Shown here piece by piece: positions 8,325-15,856 of a stretch of 64,000 bases of DNA. The position numbers were made by a program, and so were the translations under genes. The notes below the pieces were generated by a model, which was given only the letters and a program-made list of their open reading frames with translations, made no database searches and was not told the origin of the DNA. Each line of letters begins with the position of its first letter. Within the stretch, counting starts at the first letter, position 1. This stretch comes from Paenibacillus glycanilyticus (GTDB taxonomy: Bacteria; Bacillota; Bacilli; Paenibacillales; Paenibacillaceae), in NCBI RefSeq assembly GCF_030161375.1, contig NZ_BSSQ01000016.1, forward strand, positions 189,085-253,084. The letters run 5' to 3'.

Positions 8325-9221
8325 CTAAGGCTGCACGTATGATGATCCGGACTTGCGCAAAAGCAGTCTGTACCAGTTATCCCATTCCGACGGACCCGGA
8401 GGATATACATGCGGGGCGAGGGTGGGGCTGCAATTCCGGAATCCGTCGCCGCCGATGATGATGGCTAACTCCGGATACGATTGCCGATTCTCGGCAATCC
8501 ATTGTTCGACGGAGTTTGCCAGCTTAGGGTTATTGGCCGAGATGGCCGCGATTTCAATGTTTTTGGCACGGATCAAGTCCGTAATATCGTCTAGAGGAGT
8601 ATCCGGTCCAAGGTAGATGACATCATGTCCTTTATTCCGCAGAAACAGGCTAAAGAGCATAAGTCCCATCTGATGATGCTCCCCTTGCGGACATAAAGCG
8701 ACCGCTCTTGGAAGCTGCGGATTCAGCGGCAGAATGCGCATGAATTGGGTGCATCTCTGGATGATGATTTGGGATGCGAAATGCTCTTGGGCAACGGAAA
8801 GGAGACCATGTTCCCACGCCGCGCCGATTTGCTTCATCACAGGCGTAAGAATATGGTGGAACACCTCTTCATGGTGAAAGAGAGAAAAGCATAAATCGAT
8901 AACTTCATTGGCCTGAACGGTATTTAAATCGGCAAGTTCCCTGTACAGCCGATCGATCAAGCTGGCGAAGCGGCATTCTATCGTCCCAACAGCCGAGTTG
9001 GCCATTTTGTCGCGATATAAAGTGACGGCTTCGCTGATTTTTAAGTGATGGCCGTCCATCTGTTGCTTAATCCAGCGCAAGGCATCGATGTCCGCGTCCC
9101 GGTACAGACGGTGACCGCCTGTGCTGCGAATAGGCTCGGTAAGCTGATATCGGTTCTCCCATGCCCGGATGGTTACTGCGGGAATCCCTACCAATTGGGA
9201 TACTTTGCGAATACTATACAT
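8325..9221 (-). CDS. MerR-type regulator with cobalamin-binding domain (CarH-like)
   Basis: 298 aa. Residues 1-70 are a MerR DNA-binding domain (MYSIRKVSQLVGIPAVTIRAWENRY, STGGHRLYRDADI). A four-helix cap follows, with W136-x9-E146-H147, the adenosylcobalamin cap signature of CarH photoreceptors. A Rossmann B12-binding domain comes last, with E181-x-H183-x-x-G186 supplying the lower axial His. CarH binds DNA as a B12-bound tetramer in the dark and is released by light. The residue after Trp136 is Glu with His next, whereas my recollection is that CarH has His directly after this Trp, so photochemistry may differ. ATG 9221 has GAGGTG upstream. It is divergent from a PAS/chemoreceptor-like gene and shares with it a region with three operator copies. 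Light or B12 response is inference from motifs. Confidence 0.85.
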   Translation of the reverse strand: MYSIRKVSQLVGIPAVTIRAWENRYQLTEPIRSTGGHRLYRDADIDALRWIKQQMDGHHLKISEAVTLYRDKMANSAVGTIECRFASLIDRLYRELADLNTVQANEVIDLCFSLFHHEEVFHHILTPVMKQIGAAWEHGLLSVAQEHFASQIIIQRCTQFMRILPLNPQLPRAVALCPQGEHHQMGLMLFSLFLRNKGHDVIYLGPDTPLDDITDLIRAKNIEIAAISANNPKLANSVEQWIAENRQSYPELAIIIGGDGFRNCSPTLAPHVYPPGPSEWDNWYRLLLRKSGSSYVQP

Positions 9222-9241
9222 GCGCTTACACCTCAGGTTTA

Positions 9242-9259
9242 TTATACATAAGTTATACA
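9242..9259 (+). promoter_or_regulatory. CarH-like operator copy 1
   Basis: TTATACATAAGTTATACA, 18 bp, 20 bases from the start of the CarH-like gene and overlapping a minus-strand TATAAT (9246-9241) that could be its own -10. It shares 16 of 18 bases with copy 3, suggesting autoregulation. Confidence 0.65.
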
Positions 9260-9295
9260 AAAATCATAGCGTTACCCGTGTGTCCTTCTCCTTCC

Positions 9296-9324
9296 TTGCT
9301 ATGGAAATATAATTTATGTATAAT
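9296..9324 (+). promoter_or_regulatory. Promoter of PAS chemoreceptor-like gene with overlapping operator copy 2
   Basis: TTGCTA (9296-9301), 17-bp spacer, TATAAT (9319-9324). An inverted operator copy lies over the -10 region (9306-9323, minus strand; TTATACATAAATTATA matches). A repressor bound there would block polymerase. Confidence 0.7.
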
Positions 9325-9337
9325 TTTAACGAAATTA

Positions 9338-9355
9338 TTGTACATAAATTATACA
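9338..9355 (+). promoter_or_regulatory. CarH-like operator copy 3
   Basis: TTGTACATAAATTATACA, same orientation as copy 1, just downstream of the promoter of the PAS chemoreceptor-like gene. The shared pattern is TTRTACATAARTTATACA. Confidence 0.65.
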
Positions 9356-9376
9356 TTGGGAGTAGAAGGTGATCCG

Positions 9377-10303
9377 ATGCTTAAGGCATCCCAAGATCAG
9401 CAATTCACATCACAAGTATTGGATGTTTATTACGTGCTGGCGGCTATGGAGAAATCGCTTGCCATGATTGAATTAAGTACGGACGGGAAGGTTTTATGGG
9501 CGAACGATAATTTTGCCCGCGCAATGGGATATGAGACAGACGAAATGCCCGGCCTTATGCATCGGCAGTTTTGCACGCCGGAATTTGCAAGCAGCCCCGG
9601 TTATCTAGAGCTATGGAGCAACCTTCGGAGCGGGAGGATTTTTCAGGAGAAGATTTCGCGCGTATCCAAAGATGGCCGGCTCTTATGGTTTGAAGCCACT
9701 TATATGCCGGTGTTTCATAAGGAAGGCCATGTAGAGGGCATTCTTAAGGTTGCGACGGATATTACCGAAAGAGAGAACGCCACGGCAAGACTTATGGATG
9801 AACTGCAGCATATGGCGCAGGATTTGCTGGATCGTACGGGTGAAGGAATTGCGGGAAGCAGGCTGATCGGGCGGACTATAGAGGACATAGTTATCGAAGC
9901 AGGCGAGAATATGAAGGTTCTTGATGCGCTTGAGCATGAGGCGGAATCGATCCGGAGCACGGTTCACAGTATACGTGAAGTGGCTAAACATACGAATCTG
10001 CTTGCCTTGAATGCGGCCATAGAAGCGGCGCATGCGGGCGAACACGGCCGGGGATTCAGCGTTGTGGCGGCAGAAGTCCGAAAGCTGGCCAAGCAGGCGG
10101 ATGAAGCGGCAAAGGCCGTCCAGACGAATCTGGCCGGAATCGTCGATGAAGTGGGCAATATGGCCAGAGCGATGCGCCGGTCGCAGCACATGATCTCCGA
10201 AAGCCGGGAGCGCGCCAGGGAAACGGTTGACGGGTTTACGAGAATTGGAGAATCCGCGTATTTGCTGGACGAGAAGGCGCAGGGTTTCAAGAAGTTATTG
10301 TAG
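9377..10303 (+). CDS. Soluble PAS domain methyl-accepting chemotaxis-like protein
   Basis: 308 aa, no membrane segment. Residues about 25-135 form a PAS/PAC unit (AMIELSTDGKVLWANDNFARAMGYE and GILKVATDITERE). After a linker comes a short chemoreceptor signalling helix pair with the conserved tip region HTNLLALNAAIEAAHAGEHGRGFSVVAAEVRKLA. The product is therefore a cytoplasmic sensor that may act on CheA/CheW or a diguanylate-type partner. The PAS may bind haem or flavin; no ligand residue is decisive. ATG 9377 has AGAAGGTGAT upstream. Divergent from the CarH-like regulator with operators over its promoter, so expression is likely controlled by light or adenosylcobalamin. A terminator follows. 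Confidence 0.87.
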   Translation: MLKASQDQQFTSQVLDVYYVLAAMEKSLAMIELSTDGKVLWANDNFARAMGYETDEMPGLMHRQFCTPEFASSPGYLELWSNLRSGRIFQEKISRVSKDGRLLWFEATYMPVFHKEGHVEGILKVATDITERENATARLMDELQHMAQDLLDRTGEGIAGSRLIGRTIEDIVIEAGENMKVLDALEHEAESIRSTVHSIREVAKHTNLLALNAAIEAAHAGEHGRGFSVVAAEVRKLAKQADEAAKAVQTNLAGIVDEVGNMARAMRRSQHMISESRERARETVDGFTRIGESAYLLDEKAQGFKKLL

Positions 10304-10344
10304 GGCGCAAGCGACAACACATTTTATAGGCTATTCACAAAATT

Positions 10345-10370
10345 ACGGCTATCCCAAGGGATAGCCGTTA
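10345..10370. terminator. Bidirectional terminator
   Basis: ACGGCTATCCC pairs perfectly with GGGATAGCCGT around AA. It lies between the convergent PAS chemoreceptor-like and acetyltransferase genes. Confidence 0.85.
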
Positions 10371-10377
10371 CTTATTT

Positions 10378-11367
10378 TCACGAAAGTTTGCACACGATCT
10401 TGTAGCTGCCCGGCTCCGCCCGGAAACCCATCAGATCGCGGTTCACGCGCAGCATAGGGATATTTTGCGAATCGTTGTGCGTCCGGAGATACGGGGCTCC
10501 GGCCGCCTTGGCGGATTGCAGGCCAAGCAGCTTCAGGGCAAGCGCAAGGCGGCGGCCGCGGTATTCCGGCAGAACGCCGGTATATTCATGGTACATCGCC
10601 CCGGTCTGCTCGTTATGCTGCAAGGCAACCACGCCAACGTAACGGTCCCCGTCTTTGGCGACATGAATCCATTCCGGGCGTACGCCGGGGAGGCCAAGCG
10701 TCCATTTTTTCCATTCCTCAAACCAAGGAAAGTCGCCGGAGTAGCCTGGAATATCGAGATGGGTCACCTGATACAGCTCATGCAGCTTGCGTTCGTTCTC
10801 CTCGCCTGGTTCCTCCGCTAACGTAACGAATCGAATGCCCGACTGCTCCGCATCGTCAATTGACGCCAGGAGCTGCTCGTCTACGTTGTAATCGCGTAAA
10901 TCCAGCACGGATTCGAACGACAGCCTTTCCCTGATATAGCCATGCCGCTTGGCAAAAGCAAGCGATCGCTCGTCCGTTTCCTTCATGTTGTAGTTGATCA
11001 GAAGCGATGCCTTAACTTCCTGCGCCCATGCATGAAGCTCCGTATAAAGGGCGGTACCAACGCCGTTGCCCCGATAATCCGGATGTACGATTAACGTATA
11101 CACAAGCGCGCCGGGTTCGGTCCAAGGCGCCCGCCAGGCGATCGCATAAGCGATAATGTGTCCGTTCTCGTCCTCAGCCACCCATTTGGGGCGGTCCCAG
11201 CCCATCAGCTCGCCGTCTTCGTTATAGTGAAGCTCGCCGGGAGGGATTTTGTCCTCGTCTTCCTGCAGCCGCTCTGGCGTAGTAGGTTCTGACCATACTA
11301 GATTGAGGAGAGGCGCTATCGCCTGAAAGTCCTCGGGATGCTTCAGCTTGCGGATAATAAATTTCAT
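10378..11367 (-). CDS. GNAT family N-acetyltransferase with two GNAT domains
   Basis: 329 aa. The first GNAT domain (about residues 1-160) has YTLIVHPDYRGNGVGTALYTEL, where the RGNGVGTAL loop is the acetyl-CoA binding motif. The second (about 170-329) has MYHEYTGVLPEYRGRRLALALKLLGL with the matching RGRRLALAL loop. Tandem GNAT proteins resemble the mycothiol-synthase-like arrangement, but the acceptor substrate is unknown. ATG 11367 is preded by GGTGG; a GTG at 11379 would add four residues and lacks a site. It is a single gene, convergent with the PAS chemoreceptor-like gene. No known acceptor-specific motif was seen. Confidence 0.85.
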   Translation of the reverse strand: MKFIIRKLKHPEDFQAIAPLLNLVWSEPTTPERLQEDEDKIPPGELHYNEDGELMGWDRPKWVAEDENGHIIAYAIAWRAPWTEPGALVYTLIVHPDYRGNGVGTALYTELHAWAQEVKASLLINYNMKETDERSLAFAKRHGYIRERLSFESVLDLRDYNVDEQLLASIDDAEQSGIRFVTLAEEPGEENERKLHELYQVTHLDIPGYSGDFPWFEEWKKWTLGLPGVRPEWIHVAKDGDRYVGVVALQHNEQTGAMYHEYTGVLPEYRGRRLALALKLLGLQSAKAAGAPYLRTHNDSQNIPMLRVNRDLMGFRAEPGSYKIVCKLS

Positions 11368-11438
11368 ATTGACCACCACCGCTATTAAGATAAGCTTAGT
11401 ATGACATACCTTTTATTCCAGTGGTTGGAAATAAATAA

Positions 11439-12077
11439 TTATAACAAAGGTTGCTCACGCCGCGGCCTAAGAATAAACCACTCTACAAGAATAAAGTTAA
11501 CGACGATAGCGGCCCAGATGTTATTGTTCAGTACCTCTTCGATCATCTCCATGCGGCCCTCCGGCAAAGCGAACCGGTGAAGCAGCAGGTACAAGAGAAA
11601 CAGGAAAGGAACCAATGCTCTCGCGCTGACTGCGGTTAATGTCATGGCGAAACTTCGGATCATCCATTGTTTGTGCGCTTTCCAGTCTCGTTTCATCGCT
11701 GAACGGAATCCCATCGCAGTTGTAATGAGCCAGAGCGCGTCGAGAAACAAAAAGGATAATGTTCTCCCGAAGTCGGGTTCATAGGAGGCTACGATTAGAG
11801 CAAGTCCGCCGCTTAGGAAGACGGCGTATACGTATGTTTTTCCGAGACGGGCGTGCAAGGCGGGGTTCTTCTGTCGAATGCCCCGGTGAAACTGCAGAAA
11901 TCCGGCAAGCATGGCCAACATGGCAAGCAAGATATGGCCAACCAAAGCAGGATATTGTAGCGTTCGCGAGGAAATTTCAATTCGGCTGCCGGCCGGATTG
12001 AAAGTCAGGTACGGGATAACAAACGGCAGCATAATGGCGATGGAGAGCAGCAGCAGAATCCACCAGCTTTTTTTCAT
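11439..12077 (-). CDS. DUF2306-like membrane protein
   Basis: 212 aa with about five to six membrane helices. Features of the DUF2306 family are visible: GHILLAMLAMLAGFLQFHRGIRQKNPALHARLGKTYVY, with a His in the second helix region and the HxRxGxxY loop, then the AHKQWMIRSFAMTLTAVSAR segment. These proteins have unknown function; the conserved His residues resemble haem-binding membrane proteins, but that is speculative. ATG 12077 has AAGGAGCG upstream. It stands alone, 72 bp upstream (in its own direction) of the acetyltransferase gene and divergent from the sigma factor gene. Confidence 0.78.
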   Translation of the reverse strand: MKKSWWILLLLSIAIMLPFVIPYLTFNPAGSRIEISSRTLQYPALVGHILLAMLAMLAGFLQFHRGIRQKNPALHARLGKTYVYAVFLSGGLALIVASYEPDFGRTLSFLFLDALWLITTAMGFRSAMKRDWKAHKQWMIRSFAMTLTAVSARALVPFLFLLYLLLHRFALPEGRMEMIEEVLNNNIWAAIVVNFILVEWFILRPRREQPLL

Positions 12078-12228
12078 AGAAACGCTCCTTAGAGATTGAT
12101 GTCTACAGTATAGCGGGCGGATGTTTAGCAGCTCTAAAAACTTTCTAAAAAAACAATAAAACGGCCGTATGGTTTCGTGCTCCGTTTACGTCTTACTAAT
12201 CGACAGTCCTATTGGAGGAGGAGATTCG

Positions 12229-13179
12229 ATGTCCGATGTTGTAACCAATCTAGCGGAAGAGACCCGTGCCGCGCACAAGAAGTTTGAAGAGCTGGTGCTG
12301 CCGCATAAGCAGTCCTTGTGGCGGTATTGCCGGTATTTGACCGGTTCGCCTTGGGAAGGGGAAGATCTGTTTCAAGAGACGATGCTGAAGGCATTCACGA
12401 CGATGACGCAGATCTGGCATCCAATCGCTTATCAGTCTTATTTGTTCCGGATTGCCACGCATACCCGAATTGATTTTCTTCGCAAAAAGCGGGTGCAGCT
12501 GGATGCGTACGCGGAACCTGATGCGATACCGGCAGACCCGGTAACAACGTCCGATCCGCTCGAGACGATCGAAGCGCTTGAAGTGCTGGTCCAGCATCTG
12601 CCGCCGCGCCAAATTGCGGTGTTTCTGCTTATGGAAGCGTTTGGTTTCCAAGCGGCGGAGGTGGCGGGCATGGTACGCATGACGGAAGGTTCTGTCTATG
12701 CGGCACTCCATCGCGCAAGGGTATCGGTCCGTCAGCTGCGCGGCCGGGAGTCGGAGCCGGCAAAGCCAGCGAAAAAAGACGAAGAAACGGTTAACCCCCT
12801 GCTGATGGAATTGCTTGAGGCTTTGCGGGAAGGGGAGGCCGTTCCGCTGCTGCACATGCTTAGCGATTCTACCCATAATGACGCGCAGCCCGGCTTCCAG
12901 GAATACTCCAAGAAAGAGATGCTCGAAGGATCGCTTCGCCATAGAGGTCCTCTTTTGCATGTCTCGCTCGAAATGCTATGGGGCAGGCAGGTATTTGTCG
13001 TCCTGGCGGAGACGCCAGAAGGGCTTGCGCTGCATGATATCCACGAGTATGAGTTCGACCGGGGTCAGATTGTGTATCATAGAGGTTATTATTTCTGCAA
13101 ACAATTCCTGTCGGCGGCTTCGGATGAGTTGGGCATTCCCTTGCATTTGCAGAAGCATCCCCATATGGATTGGCGATAG
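12229..13179 (+). CDS. ECF-type RNA polymerase sigma factor with C-terminal extension
   Basis: 316 aa, much longer than a simple ECF sigma factor (~180). Sigma region 2 lies at about 20-90 (LWRYCRYLTGSPWEGEDLFQETMLKAF, then SYLFRIATHTRIDFLRKKR) and region 4 at about 115-175 (LPPRQIAVFLLMEAFGFQAAEVAGMVRMTEGSVYAALHRAR). Residues about 200-316 form an extra alpha/beta domain that may be SnoaL/NTF2-like, as in ECF41/ECF56 groups where the tail modulates activity. No anti-sigma gene is adjacent, consistent with control by the tail. Start ATG 12229 has a GGAGGAGGAG site; an upstream in-frame GTG at 12169 has none. The regulon is unknown. Confidence 0.85.
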   Translation: MSDVVTNLAEETRAAHKKFEELVLPHKQSLWRYCRYLTGSPWEGEDLFQETMLKAFTTMTQIWHPIAYQSYLFRIATHTRIDFLRKKRVQLDAYAEPDAIPADPVTTSDPLETIEALEVLVQHLPPRQIAVFLLMEAFGFQAAEVAGMVRMTEGSVYAALHRARVSVRQLRGRESEPAKPAKKDEETVNPLLMELLEALREGEAVPLLHMLSDSTHNDAQPGFQEYSKKEMLEGSLRHRGPLLHVSLEMLWGRQVFVVLAETPEGLALHDIHEYEFDRGQIVYHRGYYFCKQFLSAASDELGIPLHLQKHPHMDWR

Positions 13180-13180
13180 A

Positions 13181-13220
13181 AAAAAAGGAGTTGCCCAGCC
13201 GGCTGGGCAACCCCTTTTTC
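13181..13220. terminator. Bidirectional terminator
   Basis: A-rich run, GTTGCCCAGCC, its perfect complement GGCTGGGCAAC, then CCCTTTTTC. It separates the convergent sigma factor and membrane protein genes. Confidence 0.9.
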
Positions 13221-13226
13221 CGCCTT

Positions 13227-14087
13227 TTATAGGCCGGACGATTGGCTTTTGCTTGTATTACTGCCAAACGCCTTGCTTAATGCGGCTGCGCCGGCTGACA
13301 GCGAGAGGAAGAAACAGACTCCCGCGATGACCGGAAGCAGCGACCATTCCATAATCGCGTGGCCGTTCCACGTTTGCCAACCGATGGCGATAAGGCCAAG
13401 CAGATAAGAGACGCCGGTCAGATGAATGAGGTAACGATGATGCTCTGATGACTTGGCGGTTGCTCGCTCTGCGAGCCAAGCGACTAGCGGCACGGCTTGA
13501 AGCGCATGGAAGCCAAGACCGTGCAGCCAGATGATGTTGCCGCCATCCCCGGTGAACCTGCCCTCATTCGAGGAGATCCAGATTCCCGCTGCAAAAGAAA
13601 TGATGACGGCGATCATCGCATAACGTATGCCTACCGCCATCTCGGGCCGGAGTTTGTAAGCTTTCGAGCGGAAGAACTGAATGCCAAGGTATAAATAAAA
13701 CAACACGAGAAACAGGGCAACAAACGTGAATATATTGCCTGCCGTCTGATCAAGAACCGAATCGCTATCCACGAATCGGGGATTAACGCCGCGGAAGTTC
13801 TGAATCGTCTCAATCCCATAAGAATACAAGGCGAGGGCAATGTACGAGATTCGGAACACCAGCCGGCCGCGCGCGCCGAGCCCCGACAACGGCGTAATTG
13901 CGGCTGTCGACAAGATGAAGATGCCAAGCGCCGCATCGAAGGAAAAGGCCTTCGACACATCGCCGCCCGGCGCTACTTCTCCTCCGTTCACAAGCGTCCA
14001 TACCCCGCATACCGCCGCCAGCATAAAACCAAGCAGGCCGGTTAATACAAGCCATTTCTCTCCCTCAAACAAACGTGGCATTCGCAT
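13227..14087 (-). CDS. Multi-pass membrane protein of unknown function
   Basis: 286 aa with about seven to eight hydrophobic segments. The first helix is near residues 13-33 (LVLTGLLGFMLAAVCGVWTLV) and the last near 255-272. A conserved-looking stretch IIWLHGLGFHALQAVPLVAWLAE contains two His residues in or near a helix, and IETIQNFRGVNPRF lies in a loop. I do not recognise the family. ATG 14087 has AAGAGG four bases upstream; the in-frame ATG at 14081 is an alternative with better spacing. It is a single gene, divergent from the small lipoprotein gene at 14271. Confidence 0.75.
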   Translation of the reverse strand: MRMPRLFEGEKWLVLTGLLGFMLAAVCGVWTLVNGGEVAPGGDVSKAFSFDAALGIFILSTAAITPLSGLGARGRLVFRISYIALALYSYGIETIQNFRGVNPRFVDSDSVLDQTAGNIFTFVALFLVLFYLYLGIQFFRSKAYKLRPEMAVGIRYAMIAVIISFAAGIWISSNEGRFTGDGGNIIWLHGLGFHALQAVPLVAWLAERATAKSSEHHRYLIHLTGVSYLLGLIAIGWQTWNGHAIMEWSLLPVIAGVCFFLSLSAGAAALSKAFGSNTSKSQSSGL

Positions 14088-14270
14088 AAAACCTCTTCCT
14101 TCCCGGTAAGTGATACCTCTAATTTACTGGAAGGCGGTGGTAATTCTTAATGGTCCCCGGTCCAGACTTCGGATGGTCTGGGGAAGGTTCTTTTCTCCGG
14201 CGGAGGACTTAGGGGATTAGCGGATTCGTATAATGGATAACAGAGTGCTTTGCGCGGAAGAGGTGACGAA

Positions 14271-14576
14271 TTGAAACGGCCTATATTCATTCTTCTTGTG
14301 ATAAGCGTGCTGCTTGGGGGATGTTCGCGTAACGGCGCGAACGATGGTGTTGTGGTCGCCAATATGACAATCATGGATAAAGGCGTAGCCGATGACGGAC
14401 AGTATTGGGTGATGACGGCCTATCCCGACAAGGAAAAGCAAAAAAGCGTTCTGCAATTCAATGTCGGGCGAAACCTTTGGAATCAAATCGAGGTCGGCCA
14501 TAAATATACTTTGCGATACGCCAAGGAAATAGACGGTACTTATAGCTTATATAGCATTGTTCCTATAACGGATTAG
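14271..14576 (+). CDS. Small lipoprotein, function unknown
   Basis: 101 aa. The start is a TTG at 14271, chosen because GAGGTG lies six bases upstream; an earlier TTG at 14250 adds seven residues without a site. The N-terminus MKRPIFILLVISVLLGGCSRNG is a lipoprotein signal with lipobox LGGC, so the mature protein begins at Cys18 and is anchored outside the membrane. The remainder is a small beta-rich domain with charged surface (VMTAYPDKEKQKSVLQFNVG, YTLRYAKEIDGTYSLYSIV). I do not recognise a named family. A TATAAT-like -10 is present at 14229-14234, with no clear -35. It converges with the MFS gene with only three bases between stops. Confidence 0.75.
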   Translation: MKRPIFILLVISVLLGGCSRNGANDGVVVANMTIMDKGVADDGQYWVMTAYPDKEKQKSVLQFNVGRNLWNQIEVGHKYTLRYAKEIDGTYSLYSIVPITD

Positions 14577-14579
14577 GCC

Positions 14580-15758
14580 TTACGCAGGCTTGGACTGCCG
14601 TTTGGCGGCGGTGCTTTTCCCCGGGAGGAGTCCGCCGAACCGGAAGGCTGCAAGCGATAGAATGATGCAGGCTGCCGAGAACATGCCGATGGAGGCGTAA
14701 CCCGCGAAGTGGACATACAATAGTCCGGCAAGCCAAGCGCCAAGCGTGTTTGCGCCGTTCATGGTGGAGTTCGCAAGGCTTGCGATCGTTCCGCGAATGG
14801 AGGCGTCCAGGCCGGTAAGCAATCCCATCACTAGCGGGAAGATTACGCCAAGCACGGTAAATACAACGAAATAGAGGACTGCGGCTGCATGCAGGCCGGT
14901 ATGCGGGCCAGAGACATAGAGTACCGCGAGCAGGAGCATGCCTGCCGTTACCGTCCATGTGCTGCCGAGCCTGCGGATGACCGCGGAGCTGATGATGCTG
15001 CCAAGCAAGGTGCCAAAACCAAGGCCCATCATGAAGTTGCCGATCGAGCCTATGGACAACTCGAAATGATCAGCCATCCATTTGCCCATAAAAGCCATTG
15101 CCGTACCGCTGCCGAGATGGAGCAGCAAATAAGCGAGGAATCCGCCTCTTGCGACTCCGTTCTTGATAAGCGGGATATAGCGGCTAAGAATAGAAGTGCG
15201 CGCTTGACCGCTTGGTTTCATGGCCGGGAGCATCAGGAAGGCAGCGGCGGCAAGACAGAGCGACAACGCGCCGATGCACCAGAACGGGACAGGCCAATCC
15301 GCAGCCGCAAGCCAGCTTCCGATCGGCACGCCAAACGCTTGGGCAGCGGCCAGCCCGCCAAAGGCGATGCCCATCGTCTTCGCAATCCTCTGAGGAGGCA
15401 TGACGGCGGGAATGGACGCCCATACCTGCGGGGCGGTAAACGCGGCGCTGGCACCGGCAACGAACCGGAACAGTAGCATCGTCCAATAGCTGCCTGCGAA
15501 GCCGCATAAGGCGGTTGAGAGCGAGAAGGCGGTCAACCCGCAGATCATGACGGTTCGTCGGTTCCATCCGTCGGACAGCGGGCCGGAGATTAACGCAAAC
15601 ATTGCGGAACCAAGCGTATACGCGCCGATCATCCAGCCGGCGATGCCGGTCGATACGCCGTATTCCGCTTGAAGCGTAGGAAGTAGCGGCGAAACGAGAA
15701 ACGTATCGGTGCCAATCATGAACATAATCAGGAAAAACAGAATGGAGTATTTAAGCAT
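14580..15758 (-). CDS. MFS transporter, drug exporter type (DHA1)
   Basis: 392 aa, 12 membrane helices. Motif A of the MFS follows helix II as ALISGPLSDGWNRRTVMICGL (G-x3-D-x-x-x-R-R), and motif C-like glycines appear in helix V (FGGLAAAQAFGVPIGSWLA), which points to an antiporter. Members of this group pump sugars, amino acids or drugs out of the cell; substrate unknown. ATG 15758 follows AAGGAGCG; a longer frame to 15821 would cross the regulatory palindrome. It is divergent from a WYL-type regulator, which probably controls it through the TGACA-N5-TGTCA site. Confidence 0.87.
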   Translation of the reverse strand: MLKYSILFFLIMFMIGTDTFLVSPLLPTLQAEYGVSTGIAGWMIGAYTLGSAMFALISGPLSDGWNRRTVMICGLTAFSLSTALCGFAGSYWTMLLFRFVAGASAAFTAPQVWASIPAVMPPQRIAKTMGIAFGGLAAAQAFGVPIGSWLAAADWPVPFWCIGALSLCLAAAAFLMLPAMKPSGQARTSILSRYIPLIKNGVARGGFLAYLLLHLGSGTAMAFMGKWMADHFELSIGSIGNFMMGLGFGTLLGSIISSAVIRRLGSTWTVTAGMLLLAVLYVSGPHTGLHAAAVLYFVVFTVLGVIFPLVMGLLTGLDASIRGTIASLANSTMNGANTLGAWLAGLLYVHFAGYASIGMFSAACIILSLAAFRFGGLLPGKSTAAKRQSKPA

Positions 15759-15783
15759 CTTTTTTCGCTCCTTTGGTTTGGGA

Positions 15784-15830
15784 TTGCTTCTTGCCCTTAT
15801 CGTAGCGGATAATAGTGACACATTCTGTCA
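15784..15830 (+). promoter_or_regulatory. Divergent promoter region with TGACA-N5-TGTCA operator
   Basis: TTGCTT (15784-15789), 18-bp spacer and GATAAT (15808-15813) form a likely promoter for the regulator gene. Immediately downstream is the perfect palindrome TGACA-CATTC-TGTCA (15816-15830), a typical operator for YafY/YobV-like HTH-WYL regulators. It is placed to control both the regulator and the MFS gene. Confidence 0.65.
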
Positions 15831-15856
15831 TGGTTAAGAAGAAGGAGGGAAGACCG

